A stretch of DNA of 64,000 nucleotides from Desulfomonile tiedjei (GTDB lineage Bacteria; Desulfobacterota; Desulfomonilia; Desulfomonilales; Desulfomonilaceae). Below, one piece after another: positions 9,673 to 19,388 of the stretch (position 1 is the first letter of the stretch; each line of letters opens with the position of its first letter). Location: the NCBI GenBank assembly GCA_016212925.1, contig JACRDF010000050.1, positions 1 through 64,000 of the forward strand. The letters run 5' to 3'. Below the pieces are notes generated by a model. The model had not been told where the DNA came from and did no database searches. It saw nothing but the letters and a program-made list of their open reading frames with translations. A program made the position numbers and the translations under genes.

Positions 9673-10965
9673 GTGATAGGTTCCCTCACTAACATAGCTA
9701 AGATACCGGAACTCAAGCGGAGAGTGATTTTCACCCTTCTGATGCTATTCGTGTATCGCTTGGGTGTGCATATCCCGACGCCTGGCATAAATTCGGGGAT
9801 TCTCAAGGATTTCTTCGAAAGGTATCAACAGACGCTTTTCGGAGTGATTGACATGTTCACCGGTGGAGCTATGGAGAATTTTTCCGTGTTTTCACTGGGG
9901 ATCATGCCCTATATCAGCGCTTCGATCATTCTGCAGTTGCTCACAGTGGTTATCCCTCACTTGGAGCGGCTCTCCAAGGAAGGGGAGGCCGGCAGAAAAA
10001 AGATCACCCAGTACACTCGTTACGGGACCATCGGGCTGTCGCTGATCCAGGGAATGGGGATAAGTATCGGGCTCGCGCAACAGCCGAACATGATATACAT
10101 TTCCAAGCCCGCTTTCGTGATTCTCTCCATGATCACACTCACCGCGGGGACCGCTTTTATCATGTGGCTGGGGGAACAGATCACGGAGCGCGGGATTGGC
10201 AACGGGATCTCTCTCATCATCTTCGCCGGCATCGTGGCCAGGATGCCCGCGGCAATCGGGAATACGGTTCAGTTGGTAAAGACTGGCGACATGGGTTTTC
10301 TCGTGTTGCTCTTACTCATGGCCATCATGATCGCAGTCATAGCGACAATTGTGTTTGTGGAGCGGGGACAGCGGCGGATTCCGGTCCAGTACGCCAAACG
10401 TGTGGTGGGCAGGCGGGTTTACGGTGGCCAGAGTACTCACCTTCCGCTGAAGGTGAATACCGCCGGTGTTATTCCTCCGATTTTCGCGTCCTCGTTGATC
10501 ATTTTCCCTGCGACCATAGCTCAGTTTCTGAACGTACCGATCCTGAACGAAATCACCAACTGGTTGCGTCCGGCTACTGGAGTGTACGAGCTTCTCTATG
10601 TCGCATTGATAATTTTCTTTTGCTACTTCTACACAGCCGTGACCTTCAACCCGGTAGACGTAGCTGAGAACATGAAAAAATACGGAGGCTACATTCCGGG
10701 AATCAGGCCCGGAAAGAAAACCTCGCAGTACATTGACAGGGTGCTTACACGGATAACCTTCGGCGGCGCCATATATGTTTCCGTGGTATGCGTTTTACCC
10801 TCGATCCTCATTGCACGTTTTAACGCGCCCTTCTATTTTGGAGGGACCTCTCTGCTCATAGTCGTGGGCGTCGCTCTGGACACATTGACCCAAATTGAAT
10901 CCCATATGATCCAGAGGCACTATGAGGGGTTCATCCGCACGGGCCGGATCAAGGGAAGGCGGTAG
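9673..10965 (+). CDS. secY: Protein translocase subunit SecY
   Basis: SecY forms the inner-membrane channel for Sec-dependent export with SecE and SecG. The 430-aa product starts at GTG 9673 after a TTAGGAGAG ribosome site. Ten hydrophobic segments can be traced. Family signatures are YRLGVHIPTPGI near the N-terminus, FSLGIMPYISASIILQLL in TM2, the cytoplasmic loop with RRIPVQYAKRVVGRR, and NPVDVAENMKKYGGYIPGIR. It follows the spc operon as usual. Confidence 0.98.
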   Translation: MIGSLTNIAKIPELKRRVIFTLLMLFVYRLGVHIPTPGINSGILKDFFERYQQTLFGVIDMFTGGAMENFSVFSLGIMPYISASIILQLLTVVIPHLERLSKEGEAGRKKITQYTRYGTIGLSLIQGMGISIGLAQQPNMIYISKPAFVILSMITLTAGTAFIMWLGEQITERGIGNGISLIIFAGIVARMPAAIGNTVQLVKTGDMGFLVLLLLMAIMIAVIATIVFVERGQRRIPVQYAKRVVGRRVYGGQSTHLPLKVNTAGVIPPIFASSLIIFPATIAQFLNVPILNEITNWLRPATGVYELLYVALIIFFCYFYTAVTFNPVDVAENMKKYGGYIPGIRPGKKTSQYIDRVLTRITFGGAIYVSVVCVLPSILIARFNAPFYFGGTSLLIVVGVALDTLTQIESHMIQRHYEGFIRTGRIKGRR

Positions 10966-10994
10966 CAAGCCGCCCCCTATAACAGGAAGGTACC

Positions 10995-11642
10995 ATGAGA
11001 ATCGTGCTGTTGGGAGGGCCAGGTTCGGGAAAAGGGACTCAGGCCAAGAAGTTGATTGACAAACTCGGGGTCCCGCAGATTTCTACGGGAGACATTTTTC
11101 GGGCTGCTCTCAAGGAAGGAACTCCTATGGGCCTTAAGGCCAAGGGGTACATGGACAAAGGGGAGTTGGTCCCGGACGACGTGGTCATAGGAGTTGTTGA
11201 AGAGCGGCTGACCAAGCCTGATCTAGACAAAGGATATATGCTCGATGGGTTCCCCCGGACGCTTCCTCAAGCTGAAGCCCTGGACAAGATCCTGTCATCA
11301 CAAACCAAGTCTATCGATCACGCAATCCTGGTAGACGTTCCTGACGAGGAATTGGTGGGCAGGCTGTCCGGCCGCCGCACTTGCAAGAATTCGGATTGCG
11401 GGGCCATGTTTCATGTGATGTTCAATCCCCCGAAGAAAGAAGGCGTCTGCGACAAATGCGGCAGCGAACTTTATCAGAGGGATGACGACTCCGAAGCGAC
11501 TATTAGAGAGAGGCTTACAGTGTATAACAACCAGACTGCCCCTCTTATCGACTACTATGACAAGAAGGGGTTGCTCCGCCGAGTTAAGGGAGTCGGACCC
11601 ATTAACGAGATCTTTGCAGCCATAGAAAAGGTCCTGAAATAG
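10995..11642 (+). CDS. adk: Adenylate kinase with zinc-type LID
   Basis: Adenylate kinase interconverts ATP + AMP and 2 ADP in the cytoplasm. The P-loop [10 protein letters not shown] is at residues 7-16, followed by [10 protein letters not shown] and the [13 protein letters not shown] segment. The LID domain has four cysteines, CKNSDCG and CDKCG, of the zinc-binding form; the first pair is spaced by four residues rather than the usual two, a small insertion. The length (215 aa) is standard. In this lineage adk commonly follows secY; map and infA are not found beside it. Confidence 0.97.
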   Translation: MRIVLLGGPGSGKGTQAKKLIDKLGVPQISTGDIFRAALKEGTPMGLKAKGYMDKGELVPDDVVIGVVEERLTKPDLDKGYMLDGFPRTLPQAEALDKILSSQTKSIDHAILVDVPDEELVGRLSGRRTCKNSDCGAMFHVMFNPPKKEGVCDKCGSELYQRDDDSEATIRERLTVYNNQTAPLIDYYDKKGLLRRVKGVGPINEIFAAIEKVLK

Positions 11643-11676
11643 GGATCAACGGCCCTACGCGGAAAAGGAGGGGCCC

Positions 11677-11790
11677 ATGAAAGTACGGGCATCGGTAAAG
11701 AAGATTTGTGACAAGTGCAAGATCATCAAGCGAAAAGGTATTGTCCGGGTGATCTGCGAAAACTCGAAACATAAACAACGTCAGGGTTAG
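11677..11790 (+). CDS. rpmJ: 50S ribosomal protein L36 (zinc form)
   Basis: L36 is the smallest 50S protein. This 37-codon gene is easily missed: [20 protein letters not shown] at the N-terminus and [12 protein letters not shown] at the C-terminus match the family closely. The three Cys and one His of the zinc-binding form are present. A strong AAAAGGAGGGG ribosome site precedes the ATG. It lies between adk and rpsM, as in many bacteria. Confidence 0.96.
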   Translation: MKVRASVKKICDKCKIIKRKGIVRVICENSKHKQRQG

Positions 11791-11828
11791 GCCCTGCTCC
11801 CATTCGCCTTATCGCCAGGAGGAAGACT

Positions 11829-12197
11829 GTGGCGCGCATTGCAGGGATTGACCTTCCCAAAAATAAGCGCATGGAAATAGCGCTGACATACATCTACGGA
11901 ATTGGACGGACCACCGCTCGCAAGATTATAGAAGAAAGCGGGCTGGACCCGAACATGAAATCGGATCAGCTCACAGAAGTGGACGTAGCCAAGATCCGCG
12001 AGGTGCTTGATCGCTCGTACAAAGTCGAAGGTGACCTTCGACGCGAAGTAACCATGAACATCAAGAGGCTCATGGACCTCGGATGCTATCGCGGTTTACG
12101 TCACCGTCGCGGCTTGCCGGTTCACGGCCAGCGAACGCACACCAACGCGCGGACGCGCAAGGGGCCGCGAAAGATGCAGATCGGCAAGAGAAAATGA
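11829..12197 (+). CDS. rpsM: 30S ribosomal protein S13
   Basis: S13 forms inter-subunit bridges from the 30S head. The 122-aa product starts at GTG 11829 with [20 protein letters not shown] and has the [14 protein letters not shown] helix-hairpin-helix, the [20 protein letters not shown] block and a basic tail. Preceded by AGGAGGAAG. It begins the alpha operon rpsM-rpsK-rpsD-rpoA-rplQ. Confidence 0.98.
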   Translation: MARIAGIDLPKNKRMEIALTYIYGIGRTTARKIIEESGLDPNMKSDQLTEVDVAKIREVLDRSYKVEGDLRREVTMNIKRLMDLGCYRGLRHRRGLPVHGQRTHTNARTRKGPRKMQIGKRK

Positions 12198-12307
12198 TCC
12201 CGTGGATTGTGACGGAGAATGTTGTATAAGACCATGAGTTCAGGTTCCTTGCAGCTGGTTGAACCGACAGATTTTCCCGTTTTGACGGGCTTCCAACGGA
12301 GAGGTCA

Positions 12308-12697
12308 ATGCCAAAAAGGCGAGTAGCTCGTAAGAAAAAAGAAAGAAGAAACATCCCCAGGGGGGTAGCTCATATACAGTCTACATTCAACAATACCATC
12401 GTTACCATAACCGACCCTGACGGCAATGTGGTGGCCTGGTCCTCAGCCGGTACGCAGGGATTCAAGGGATCCCGTAAGTCCACGCCGTTTGCCGCGCAGC
12501 TTGCCGCCGAGGATGCGGCTCGCAAGGCTATGGAACAAGGCATGCGACACGTGGAGGTCTTCATTAAGGGGCCGGGAGCAGGCCGTGAAGCCGCTCTCAG
12601 GTCTTTACAGTCCGCGGGATTTCAGATCACCCTGATCAAGGATGTGACACCAATACCCCACAACGGATGCCGCCCCCCGAAACGGAGAAGGGTCTGA
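12308..12697 (+). CDS. rpsK: 30S ribosomal protein S11
   Basis: S11 is part of the 30S platform near the E site. The 129-aa product contains [56 protein letters not shown] and the C-terminal [18 protein letters not shown], all typical. A 110-nt spacer separates it from rpsM, somewhat long for this operon; no ORF is evident there. Confidence 0.98.
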   Translation: MPKRRVARKKKERRNIPRGVAHIQSTFNNTIVTITDPDGNVVAWSSAGTQGFKGSRKSTPFAAQLAAEDAARKAMEQGMRHVEVFIKGPGAGREAALRSLQSAGFQITLIKDVTPIPHNGCRPPKRRRV

Positions 12698-12740
12698 TCG
12701 TCAAGGAATATAAGCTTTCGTCAAATTAAAGGAGACAGGC

Positions 12741-13367
12741 TTGGCTCGATATCGAGAATCAGTATGCAGGTTTTGCCGTAGGGAGACCACAAAACTCTTC
12801 CTCAAGGGAGATCGGTGTTTTTCGGACAAATGCGCCGTTGAAAGAAGGAACTTTCCTCCCGGGCAACACGGCCAGAGCCGCGTCAAACACACGGACTACG
12901 GCGTTCAGCTCCGTGAGAAGCAGAAAGTCAAGCGCATATACGGAGTCCTTGAAAAGCAGTTTCGCAACTATGTTCATTTAGCGGAGCGGTCTAAAGGAGT
13001 AACCGGCGAGAATCTTTTGCTTTTGCTGGAAACCCGGCTGGACAACATGGTCTTTCGAATGGGTTTTGCGGCTTCCAGAGCCGAGGCACGGCAACTGATC
13101 AACCATGGGCACTTCGTCGTCAACGGCCGAAAAACCGATATCCCTTCGTTCAAGACCAAACCGGGCATGGTTGTCGAGGTGAGAGAAAAGAGCAGAAGTA
13201 TCCCGGCAATCGAAGAGTCCCTCAAGACGGTAAGCAGGAAAGGGATGCCACATTGGCTTGACGTGGACGTTGCCGGCTTCAAAGGCACTGTCAAGGAACT
13301 TCCGACAAGAGAAGACCTGCCCCCGACCATTAGAGAGCAGTTAATCGTCGAGTTCTACTCGCGATAG
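12741..13367 (+). CDS. rpsD: 30S ribosomal protein S4 (zinc form)
   Basis: S4 is a primary 16S rRNA binder and, in E. coli, represses the alpha operon. The start is TTG 12741 behind AAAGGAGAC. The 208-aa product has the Cys-containing N-terminus CRFCRRE with two further Cys near residues 27-31, matching the zinc-binding subtype, and an S4 RNA-binding domain with [20 protein letters not shown] and [18 protein letters not shown]. Confidence 0.98.
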   Translation: MARYRESVCRFCRRETTKLFLKGDRCFSDKCAVERRNFPPGQHGQSRVKHTDYGVQLREKQKVKRIYGVLEKQFRNYVHLAERSKGVTGENLLLLLETRLDNMVFRMGFAASRAEARQLINHGHFVVNGRKTDIPSFKTKPGMVVEVREKSRSIPAIEESLKTVSRKGMPHWLDVDVAGFKGTVKELPTREDLPPTIREQLIVEFYSR

Positions 13368-13534
13368 TTGTCATAGGACGCGCCCCTTCGGAGAGGGGTC
13401 TAGTAACGGAACAGACGCCAGACGACAAAGGACGGTGCCCGGTACCGGGCCTGTGAGTTGCCTCAGCGAATTGTTCCCGAGGACCACACACGAATTCTGC
13501 TTTGCAGTATTCACGAATCACGACGAGGGAAGCC

Positions 13535-14584
13535 ATGACCGATACAGGGCAAACCCTGATGAGACGAAATTGGACGGAACTCATCCGACCGCGGCGAATG
13601 GAAGTCGAGGAAGCCACCCACACCCCTTTCTACGGGAAGTTTGTATGTGAGCCCCTGGAAAGAGGATTCGGAATCACCTTGGGAAATTCCTTGCGCCGGG
13701 TACTCCTTTCTTCTTTGCAGGGAGCGGCTATTTCCAGGGTCAAGATCGAGGGTGTGCTCCATGAGTTCTCTACTATTCCCGGGGTCAAGGAAGACGTTAC
13801 CGATCTGATCCTGAACCTGAAAAGAGTTAATTTGAAGCTCCACACCGCCTATCCCAAGACATTGATGCTGGAAGCCGTGGGCGAGGGCGAAGTGCGAGCC
13901 GGTGACATTGCCACGGACGAGACTGTAGAAGTAATCAATCCCGATCAGATTCTGGCGACTTTGTCAAAAGAAGGCCGGCTGTCCCTAACCATGACCGCAG
14001 AGTGGGGTAAAGGATATGTCCCTGCCGAACTCAATAAGCGTGAAGATGATCCTATTGGAACCTTGGCGCTGGACGCTGCCTTTTCGCCCATCCGGAAGGT
14101 GAGCTACAAGATCACCAACGCCCGAGTGGGACGAAGAACCGATTACGACAGACTTACCATGGAAATATGGACCGACGGAGCGATCCACCCCGAAGACGCG
14201 TTGGCCCAGGCTGCGAAAATTCTCAGAGAGCAGTTCCTGGTTTTCTTGAATTTTGAGGAAGAAGAGAAGATAACACACGACGAGAGACCTCAGCGCGAAC
14301 CGGAGATTAATGATAATCTCTATAGAAGCGTCGCGGAGCTGGAACTCAGTGTCAGATCAGCCAACTGCCTCAAGAACGCAGACATCCGGTTTATTGGGGA
14401 ATTGGTTCAACGTTCCGAAGCGGAAATGCTGAAAACAAAGAACTTCGGTCGAAAGTCGCTTAATGAAATCAAAGAGATTTTGGCCGATATGGACCTGCAC
14501 CTCGGGATGAATGTTCCGAACTTTCCCAGCCGAGAAGAGCTGGAGAGGATGCAACAGGAAAGACAGAATTATATCGGTGAATAG
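13535..14584 (+). CDS. rpoA: RNA polymerase subunit alpha
   Basis: The alpha subunit nucleates RNA polymerase assembly and its C-terminal domain binds UP elements and activators. Start ATG 13535 follows a GAGGGA site; an upstream in-frame ATG at 13502 would add 11 residues unlike the family. The 349-aa product has the N-terminal domain ([31 protein letters not shown]) to about residue 235 and the C-terminal domain with [20 protein letters not shown] near residues 265-285. Confidence 0.98.
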   Translation: MTDTGQTLMRRNWTELIRPRRMEVEEATHTPFYGKFVCEPLERGFGITLGNSLRRVLLSSLQGAAISRVKIEGVLHEFSTIPGVKEDVTDLILNLKRVNLKLHTAYPKTLMLEAVGEGEVRAGDIATDETVEVINPDQILATLSKEGRLSLTMTAEWGKGYVPAELNKREDDPIGTLALDAAFSPIRKVSYKITNARVGRRTDYDRLTMEIWTDGAIHPEDALAQAAKILREQFLVFLNFEEEEKITHDERPQREPEINDNLYRSVAELELSVRSANCLKNADIRFIGELVQRSEAEMLKTKNFGRKSLNEIKEILADMDLHLGMNVPNFPSREELERMQQERQNYIGE

Positions 14585-14599
14585 GCCTGGGAGACGGAT

Positions 14600-15031
14600 A
14601 TGCGGCACAGAAAAGCACGATTTAAATTAGGGATGAGGACTTCGCAACGGCAAGCAATGCTTCGCAATATGGTTACATCCTTGTTGGAACACGAGAGTAT
14701 AACCACCACGGACGCCCGTGCAAAGGCGCTGAGAAGTGTGGCCGACAAAATGATCACCCTTGGCAAAAGGGGGGACCTCCATGCCCGACGTCAGGCTCTT
14801 GAGGTGATCCGGTCCAAGAAGGTGGCACAACGACTTTTCGAGGATATCGCCCCGCGTTTCGCAAACCGTGACGGAGGATACGTGAGGGTCTTGAAGACAG
14901 GATACCGCGAAGGCGATAGAGCCGCCATGTCTCTTGTGGAATTGGTGGAAAAGAAGCCTGTAGAGACCAAGGCCAAAAGCAAGCCTAAGTCCATTAAAGA
15001 CAAGATTAAGGACACCTTGAAATCCAAGTGA
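14600..15031 (+). CDS. rplQ: 50S ribosomal protein L17 with Lys-rich tail
   Basis: L17 lies near the exit-tunnel opening. The 143-aa product begins [20 protein letters not shown] and contains [20 protein letters not shown] and [17 protein letters not shown]. The core ends near residue 118; the remaining 25 residues are a Lys/Ser-rich tail (KTKAKSK-like) beyond the roughly 118-127 aa usual in proteobacteria. It closes the translation-gene run. Confidence 0.96.
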   Translation: MRHRKARFKLGMRTSQRQAMLRNMVTSLLEHESITTTDARAKALRSVADKMITLGKRGDLHARRQALEVIRSKKVAQRLFEDIAPRFANRDGGYVRVLKTGYREGDRAAMSLVELVEKKPVETKAKSKPKSIKDKIKDTLKSK

Positions 15032-15669
15032 ACGGCGCCCCATTGCTTTTGGCAGGTATGAAAACCAGGCCTGCCAGGCCTAACGCCTCGACTAGTCCCT
15101 TCCCGCCCGCCGCGCGGTACCCCTTGTTTCCGAATTGGCGTTCAAACGAGCAGTCTACGCGTAGAAGCCCCTGTTAAAGGGGTTTCACACCGATGCGCCT
15201 TCAAAGAAGTGACATTAGCAATGGAATGGCCGGCAGGGACGCCGACCGCTACCATAATGTGGTGGCGGTCCCGCGGCACGCGGGATGCCCGCCATGTTCA
15301 CTTGTACGAAAGCGCATTGGTATTACCGGCGGTTTCCTTCTTCGACCTCATATTGCTAAACTTGACCTTGAAAACGACGCCTCAACGGACAGCTCTGTGC
15401 GCTGAAGGTCACCGCATGCCGTGACCTTACTGACCTGTCTCGGGGACGTGCTTGCTTCATTTTTAATGCCGCTTTGTATAGTATGCTTATGAAAGTTGTC
15501 GGAAGCGTTGTCTGATCCTCGTTTCTAGAAGACATTCCCAGCCCGGCTATGGATTGGTGGGACAAGCGTCTCCACTGTCCGCGCCGCAAGGGCCAGATGT
15601 CCATCCCTATAGAGGCAACCCCATATCGGCAGCATTGCCGGCCATCACCATGACTTCTTTCTGGTCCCG
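15032..15669 (+). other. Intergenic region after the ribosomal cluster, hairpins only
   Basis: This 638-base stretch contains no convincing gene; short open frames at 15193-15424 lack ribosome sites and family features. Two hairpins can be seen: AAGCCCCT-loop-AGGGGTTT at 15165-15185 and AAGGTCAC-loop-GTGACCTT at 15405-15428. A TATAGT box at 15477-15482 has a TTGCTT 19 bases upstream, a weak promoter candidate for the ATPase gene. No riboswitch consensus was recognised. Confidence 0.5.
15165..15185 (+). terminator. Possible weak terminator hairpin after rplQ
   Basis: An 8-bp stem AAGCCCCT / AGGGGTTT with a five-base loop (GTTAA) ends in TTT but has no long U tract. It is 134 nt after rplQ. 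It could be a weak or processed 3' end of the alpha operon; evidence is structural only. Confidence 0.3.
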
Positions 15670-16470
15670 ATGATTCTTGTCAATAACATTTCTTTTTCAT
15701 ATTCCAAGGACGATCCCCCCCTTTTCGAGGATCTCAGCCTGACCATCGAGGACTTCTCATGGATTGCCATCATGGGACAGGATGGCGTGGGCAAGAGTAC
15801 GCTTGGAAAGCTGATCAAGGGCTTGGTTCAACCTGACAGCGGATCTGTGGTTTTCAATGAGGCAGGTCCCGGAGGCTCCGCTTGCCTCGGATATCTTGGG
15901 GGCGACCCTTATGACTCTTTTGTCGGTATATCGGTCGAAGAAGACATCGTGTTCGAGATGGAAAACCAGGGCATTGCCTCGGACGAGATGGAGATCAGGT
16001 TGAATCGGGCCTTGGCTTGGACGGGGTTGGCCGGCATGAAAAACCGGCTGGTGCATACTCTCTCCGGTGGGGAGCAGCAGAAGGTCGGACTGGCCGGAGT
16101 TCTAGCCGCCGGGGCCAAGGTGTTGATAGTGGATGAGGCCTTGAGCATGTTGGACAGGCCAAGCCGACTTTCCATCCGGTCCCTTCTCGGAACGCTTCGC
16201 CGAACTCCGGGGTTGACTATAATCGAGATCACCCACAGCCTGGAAGAAGCAATGAGCGCGGACCGAATTTTGTTTCTTGCTCGAGGCGGCGTCCAATTCG
16301 ATGGAAGCCCTGCGGATTTCATGAGTAGCCAGGCCGGAAATCGGTGGGCGGCTATGGCGGGAGGACTGCCTGCTCTGAGACATGCTCTTCTGGAATGCGG
16401 CATCATCCCGGCTCACCAGGCGAATGATGGCAAGCTCCTGGACTCATTGCTAAATTATCTTAATAAATAA
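15670..16470 (+). CDS. ECF-type ABC transporter ATPase (CbiO/EcfA-like), solitary
   Basis: The 266-aa product is an ABC ATPase with Walker A GQDGVGKST near residues 36-44, signature LSGGEQQKV near 135, Walker B VLIVDEALSMLD and a switch His in EITHSLEEA. Overall resemblance is to the ATPases of energy-coupling-factor vitamin/metal importers. No T-component or substrate-binding S-component gene is next to it, so its partner must be encoded elsewhere. No ribosome site is obvious; a 7-codon ORF (ATG 15650) ends on the start codon as ATGA, which may couple translation. Substrate unknown. Confidence 0.8.
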   Translation: MILVNNISFSYSKDDPPLFEDLSLTIEDFSWIAIMGQDGVGKSTLGKLIKGLVQPDSGSVVFNEAGPGGSACLGYLGGDPYDSFVGISVEEDIVFEMENQGIASDEMEIRLNRALAWTGLAGMKNRLVHTLSGGEQQKVGLAGVLAAGAKVLIVDEALSMLDRPSRLSIRSLLGTLRRTPGLTIIEITHSLEEAMSADRILFLARGGVQFDGSPADFMSSQAGNRWAAMAGGLPALRHALLECGIIPAHQANDGKLLDSLLNYLNK

Positions 16471-16583
16471 TTGCTGTTTCCTCGAAATGTATTGAGAATA
16501 TCACTCCGGTGGGGTATATATAAAAAGAGAGATCCTAGTCTGCGGGGCGGAACTACTGGAGTTTCGACCGCAACGGTTTGCCA

Positions 16584-16904
16584 ATGAAACTGATTTGGAA
16601 GCGGATTGTCAAGTACACTAAATTCACGGTCCTTTTCGCCGGTGTCGCGGCATTCGGAATCCTGGCAGGAGAAAACAGCTGGAACCAAAGGTCCAAGCTG
16701 CTGGAAAAGCGGACACTCCTCCAAAAGGAAAATCAAACCCTTGCGATGGAAATAAAATCGCTGGAACGCAAGGTTATACTCCTGCGATCGGACCCGAAAA
16801 CGATTCAGAAGGTCGCCAAGAAAAAGCTTGGCATGGCCAGGCCGGACGAAACGGTCTACCTTTTCGATCGTGGACAAAGATCGTCCGCTGGAGCCGACAA
16901 TTAA
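16584..16904 (+). CDS. FtsB/DivIC-like septum formation initiator protein
   Basis: The 106-aa product has a short cytoplasmic basic start, one membrane segment (about residues 14-30, FTVLFAGVAAFGILAG), a coiled coil rich in Leu/Lys/Glu to about residue 65 and the terminal pattern DPKTIQKVAKKKLGMARPDE. The last pattern is typical of FtsB/DivIC proteins, which act with FtsL and FtsQ in the divisome. A TTG at 16578 is an alternative start. It lies 126 nt upstream of pilM but is separated from it by a promoter, so it is probably a distinct unit. Confidence 0.75.
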   Translation: MKLIWKRIVKYTKFTVLFAGVAAFGILAGENSWNQRSKLLEKRTLLQKENQTLAMEIKSLERKVILLRSDPKTIQKVAKKKLGMARPDETVYLFDRGQRSSAGADN

Positions 16905-16954
16905 CGATTTACTTTATGTTTTTGATATAACCTACCCAAAATTATCATTTTTTA

Positions 16955-16983
16955 TTGACAACCACCTGAATTTTCTGTATCCT
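16955..16983 (+). promoter_or_regulatory. Sigma70-type promoter upstream of pilM
   Basis: TTGACA at 16955-16960 and TATCCT at 16978-16983 are separated by 17 bases, a near-consensus arrangement. The box pair ends 47 nt before the pilM ATG. It likely drives pilMNOP. Confidence 0.7.
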
Positions 16984-17030
16984 AACCCTGCGGCCAAAAA
17001 AGACCCAGGCTTTATCGTCAAGGAAGCAAA

Positions 17031-18086
17031 ATGGCAGTTACAAAAATCATCGGACTGGACATAGGTTCCAATGCCGTCAAGATGGTTGAGGTGGACCGTT
17101 CCAAGAGGGGCTTTGAATTGCAGTTTGCCGGTTTGGTTCCTTTGCCTGACGGAGCCATTGTGGACAAGTCAATCAAGAAGCCGGATCTTGTGGGGAATGC
17201 CGTAAGTTCGTTGTACAGGAGTTCCAAGAGCCGCACCAGGCAGGTGGCCGTATCTTTTGCGGGAAAGGCTGTGATTATCAAGCAGGTCACCATGAGTTCC
17301 ATGAGCGATGCTCAACTGGAAAAGCAGATTCAAATGGAGGCGGAGCCCTACATCCCCTTTGATATCAAGGACGTGAACCTTGATTTCTTTATCATGGGCG
17401 ACAGACCCGAAAAAGAAGGCGCCATGGAAGTGGTGCTTGTGGCAGCGAAGAAAGACTATATGGGTGAGTATCTGGATTTGTTGTCCTCTTTAAACCTGGC
17501 GCCGGTTGTGGTGGATGTTGATCCATTTGCTTTGGAGGTCATGTACGAATTCTGCTACCCCAACGTGCAAGAGGAAGTGATAGCGCTGGTCAATGTGGGG
17601 GCGAGCACGATTAACATTAACATACTCAAATCGGGCGCGTCGCAATACACGAGGGACCTGCCGCTCGGCGGGGATTCTATCACCCGAGAAATTGTGCGTT
17701 TTTTTGATGTGGAATTCGACCAAGCGGAGAATATCAAGCGCGGCGCCCAACTGGAAAAAATTAATCCAAGGAGTCTGCGCAAGATTTTTCTGCGGTCTGT
17801 TGATTATTTCGTCTCGGAGTTACAGAAGATACTCGACTTCTTTTCCACAAACATCTCTTACGATCCGATTCAGAAGATATTCCTTTCCGGTGGCGCGGCA
17901 TTGACTTACGGTCTGTCCTCGACCATGGAATCGGAACTGAACATTCCTGTCGAGATCGTGGACCCGTTCAGGAGTCTTCGGGTGGACGAGAAGGTCTTTG
18001 ATATGGATTATCTCAACAACATCGGGGCTTCCATGGCGGTTGCCGTTGGTTTGGCCCTGAGGGACGAAAAAGACAAGCAGGTATAA
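17031..18086 (+). CDS. pilM: Type IV pilus assembly protein PilM
   Basis: PilM is an actin-like cytoplasmic ATP-binding protein that binds the N-terminus of PilN and links the pilus alignment complex to the motor. The 351-aa product has the phosphate-1 motif IIGLDIGSNAVKMVEV near residues 5-20, IQMEAEPYIPFDIKDV characteristic of PilM, and the adenosine motif IFLSGGAA near 285-292. A ribosome site AAGGAAG precedes ATG 17031. Its stop abuts the pilN start with no gap, indicating an operon. Confidence 0.95.
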   Translation: MAVTKIIGLDIGSNAVKMVEVDRSKRGFELQFAGLVPLPDGAIVDKSIKKPDLVGNAVSSLYRSSKSRTRQVAVSFAGKAVIIKQVTMSSMSDAQLEKQIQMEAEPYIPFDIKDVNLDFFIMGDRPEKEGAMEVVLVAAKKDYMGEYLDLLSSLNLAPVVVDVDPFALEVMYEFCYPNVQEEVIALVNVGASTININILKSGASQYTRDLPLGGDSITREIVRFFDVEFDQAENIKRGAQLEKINPRSLRKIFLRSVDYFVSELQKILDFFSTNISYDPIQKIFLSGGAALTYGLSSTMESELNIPVEIVDPFRSLRVDEKVFDMDYLNNIGASMAVAVGLALRDEKDKQV

Positions 18087-18683
18087 ATGGTCAGGATCAA
18101 TCTTCTCCCGATCAGGGAAACGCTTCGGAAACGTGAGTTTAAGCAGTTTGCGCTGCTCGCGATCATCATAATTGTGTCCGCCTTCGGTTTGATGGTCCTT
18201 TCCTACACGTTTTTCACCTATAGGGTGAGCAGTCTGGAGGGGGAGCAGAAAGTTCAGCAGACAAAGCTTAACAAACTCAAGGAACAGAACAAAGAGATAG
18301 AAGCCCTCAAGAATGAAATCACCAGGCTTCAGAAGCAGGTCGACACCATAGAGAGGCTGACCAAAATCCGCGACACTCCTGCCCCATTCATGGCGGCTCT
18401 TTCCCTTGCCATCCCGGACGAGGTATGGATTAGTGCCATCTCCAAAACCGGAAGAAATTTTACGCTCGACGGCACGGGAATAGACAACACGGTGGTGGTA
18501 AATTTTGTGGAGAGACTGCAGAAAGTACGGCAGGGATTCACGGATAAGCAGCCCTGGACGGATCCCAACAAGAAAGACGAGCGGAGCTACTTTGGCAACG
18601 TAAAGCTTGTGCAGATCGTTGCTTCCAGCGCAACCGCGGGTCTCGGGACCATGAGTTTCAAGATCGTTGGCAATATTCAGTGA
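18087..18683 (+). CDS. pilN: Type IV pilus assembly protein PilN
   Basis: PilN is a bitopic inner-membrane protein partnering PilM and PilO. The 198-aa product begins with the PilM-binding motif MVRINLLPIRE, followed by one membrane helix (about residues 20-44), a Lys/Glu-rich coiled coil to about 90, and a periplasmic ferredoxin-like domain. Start is immediately after the pilM stop. Gene order and the INLLP motif make the call secure. Confidence 0.94.
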   Translation: MVRINLLPIRETLRKREFKQFALLAIIIIVSAFGLMVLSYTFFTYRVSSLEGEQKVQQTKLNKLKEQNKEIEALKNEITRLQKQVDTIERLTKIRDTPAPFMAALSLAIPDEVWISAISKTGRNFTLDGTGIDNTVVVNFVERLQKVRQGFTDKQPWTDPNKKDERSYFGNVKLVQIVASSATAGLGTMSFKIVGNIQ

Positions 18684-18692
18684 AGGTGGGCC

Positions 18693-19361
18693 ATGACCGT
18701 CGAGGAAGTATTCTTTAAGATCAACAGGATTCAGCGAATCCTTATAGTGGTGGCCATCGCGGTCTTGCTTCTGGTAGGCTTTTATTTTCTGGTGATCTAC
18801 GAGATGCAAGATCAGATTGCCAAGCTCGAGCAATCGATAGGGCGAATCAAGCTTGAGATAATGAACCAGGAAAAGATACTCCAGGAAGGGCCCAAGTTGA
18901 AAACCAGGATCGAAGAACTTAGGAAACGTTTGCAGACTATGGTGGCCTCACTGCCTGAAAAACAAGATATCGAGCAACTGCTGAAGAAGATTACGGATCT
19001 GATGAGTGAATCCAACCTTGTCGCCAAGAGGTTCGTTCCGGGACAAGAGCAAATTAACGAAGAACTCTATTATGCCACCATTCCTATTCAGCTCAACGTT
19101 CGAGGGGATTATCAGAAGCAGGGAGCTTTTTTGGCGAGCCTGAATACCCTCCCCAGAATAGTCAATGTGCCGACGATCCGCCTTATAAGGGCTGGAGGTC
19201 TAAGCGTCAGGGAAACAGATCTGGCTAGAAAGCTTGACGTAATTCCTCTGGACGGTGATATCAGCGGAGTGACCTATCGTAGGCTATCGCAAGACGAGAT
19301 ACAGGCAATTGCCAAGAAGAAGCAGGCCGCGCCCCAAAAACCAGCGGGACGGCGTCGCTAA
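18693..19361 (+). CDS. pilO: Type IV pilus assembly protein PilO
   Basis: PilO pairs with PilN in the inner-membrane alignment complex. The 222-aa product has a cytoplasmic segment of about 16 residues, a hydrophobic helix (ILIVVAIAVLLLVGFYFLVI, residues about 16-35), a long coiled coil to about residue 105, and a periplasmic domain with YYATIPIQLNVRGDYQ. The C-terminal tail is Lys/Ala/Gln-rich. It follows pilN after nine bases. Confidence 0.92.
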   Translation: MTVEEVFFKINRIQRILIVVAIAVLLLVGFYFLVIYEMQDQIAKLEQSIGRIKLEIMNQEKILQEGPKLKTRIEELRKRLQTMVASLPEKQDIEQLLKKITDLMSESNLVAKRFVPGQEQINEELYYATIPIQLNVRGDYQKQGAFLASLNTLPRIVNVPTIRLIRAGGLSVRETDLARKLDVIPLDGDISGVTYRRLSQDEIQAIAKKKQAAPQKPAGRRR

Positions 19362-19388
19362 AGGCCCGGAGGTTACAGAGGTTTCAGA

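Noticed and set aside
15193-15424. Short plus-strand open frames after rplQ
   Set aside because: No ribosome sites, atypical amino-acid composition and overlap with hairpins.
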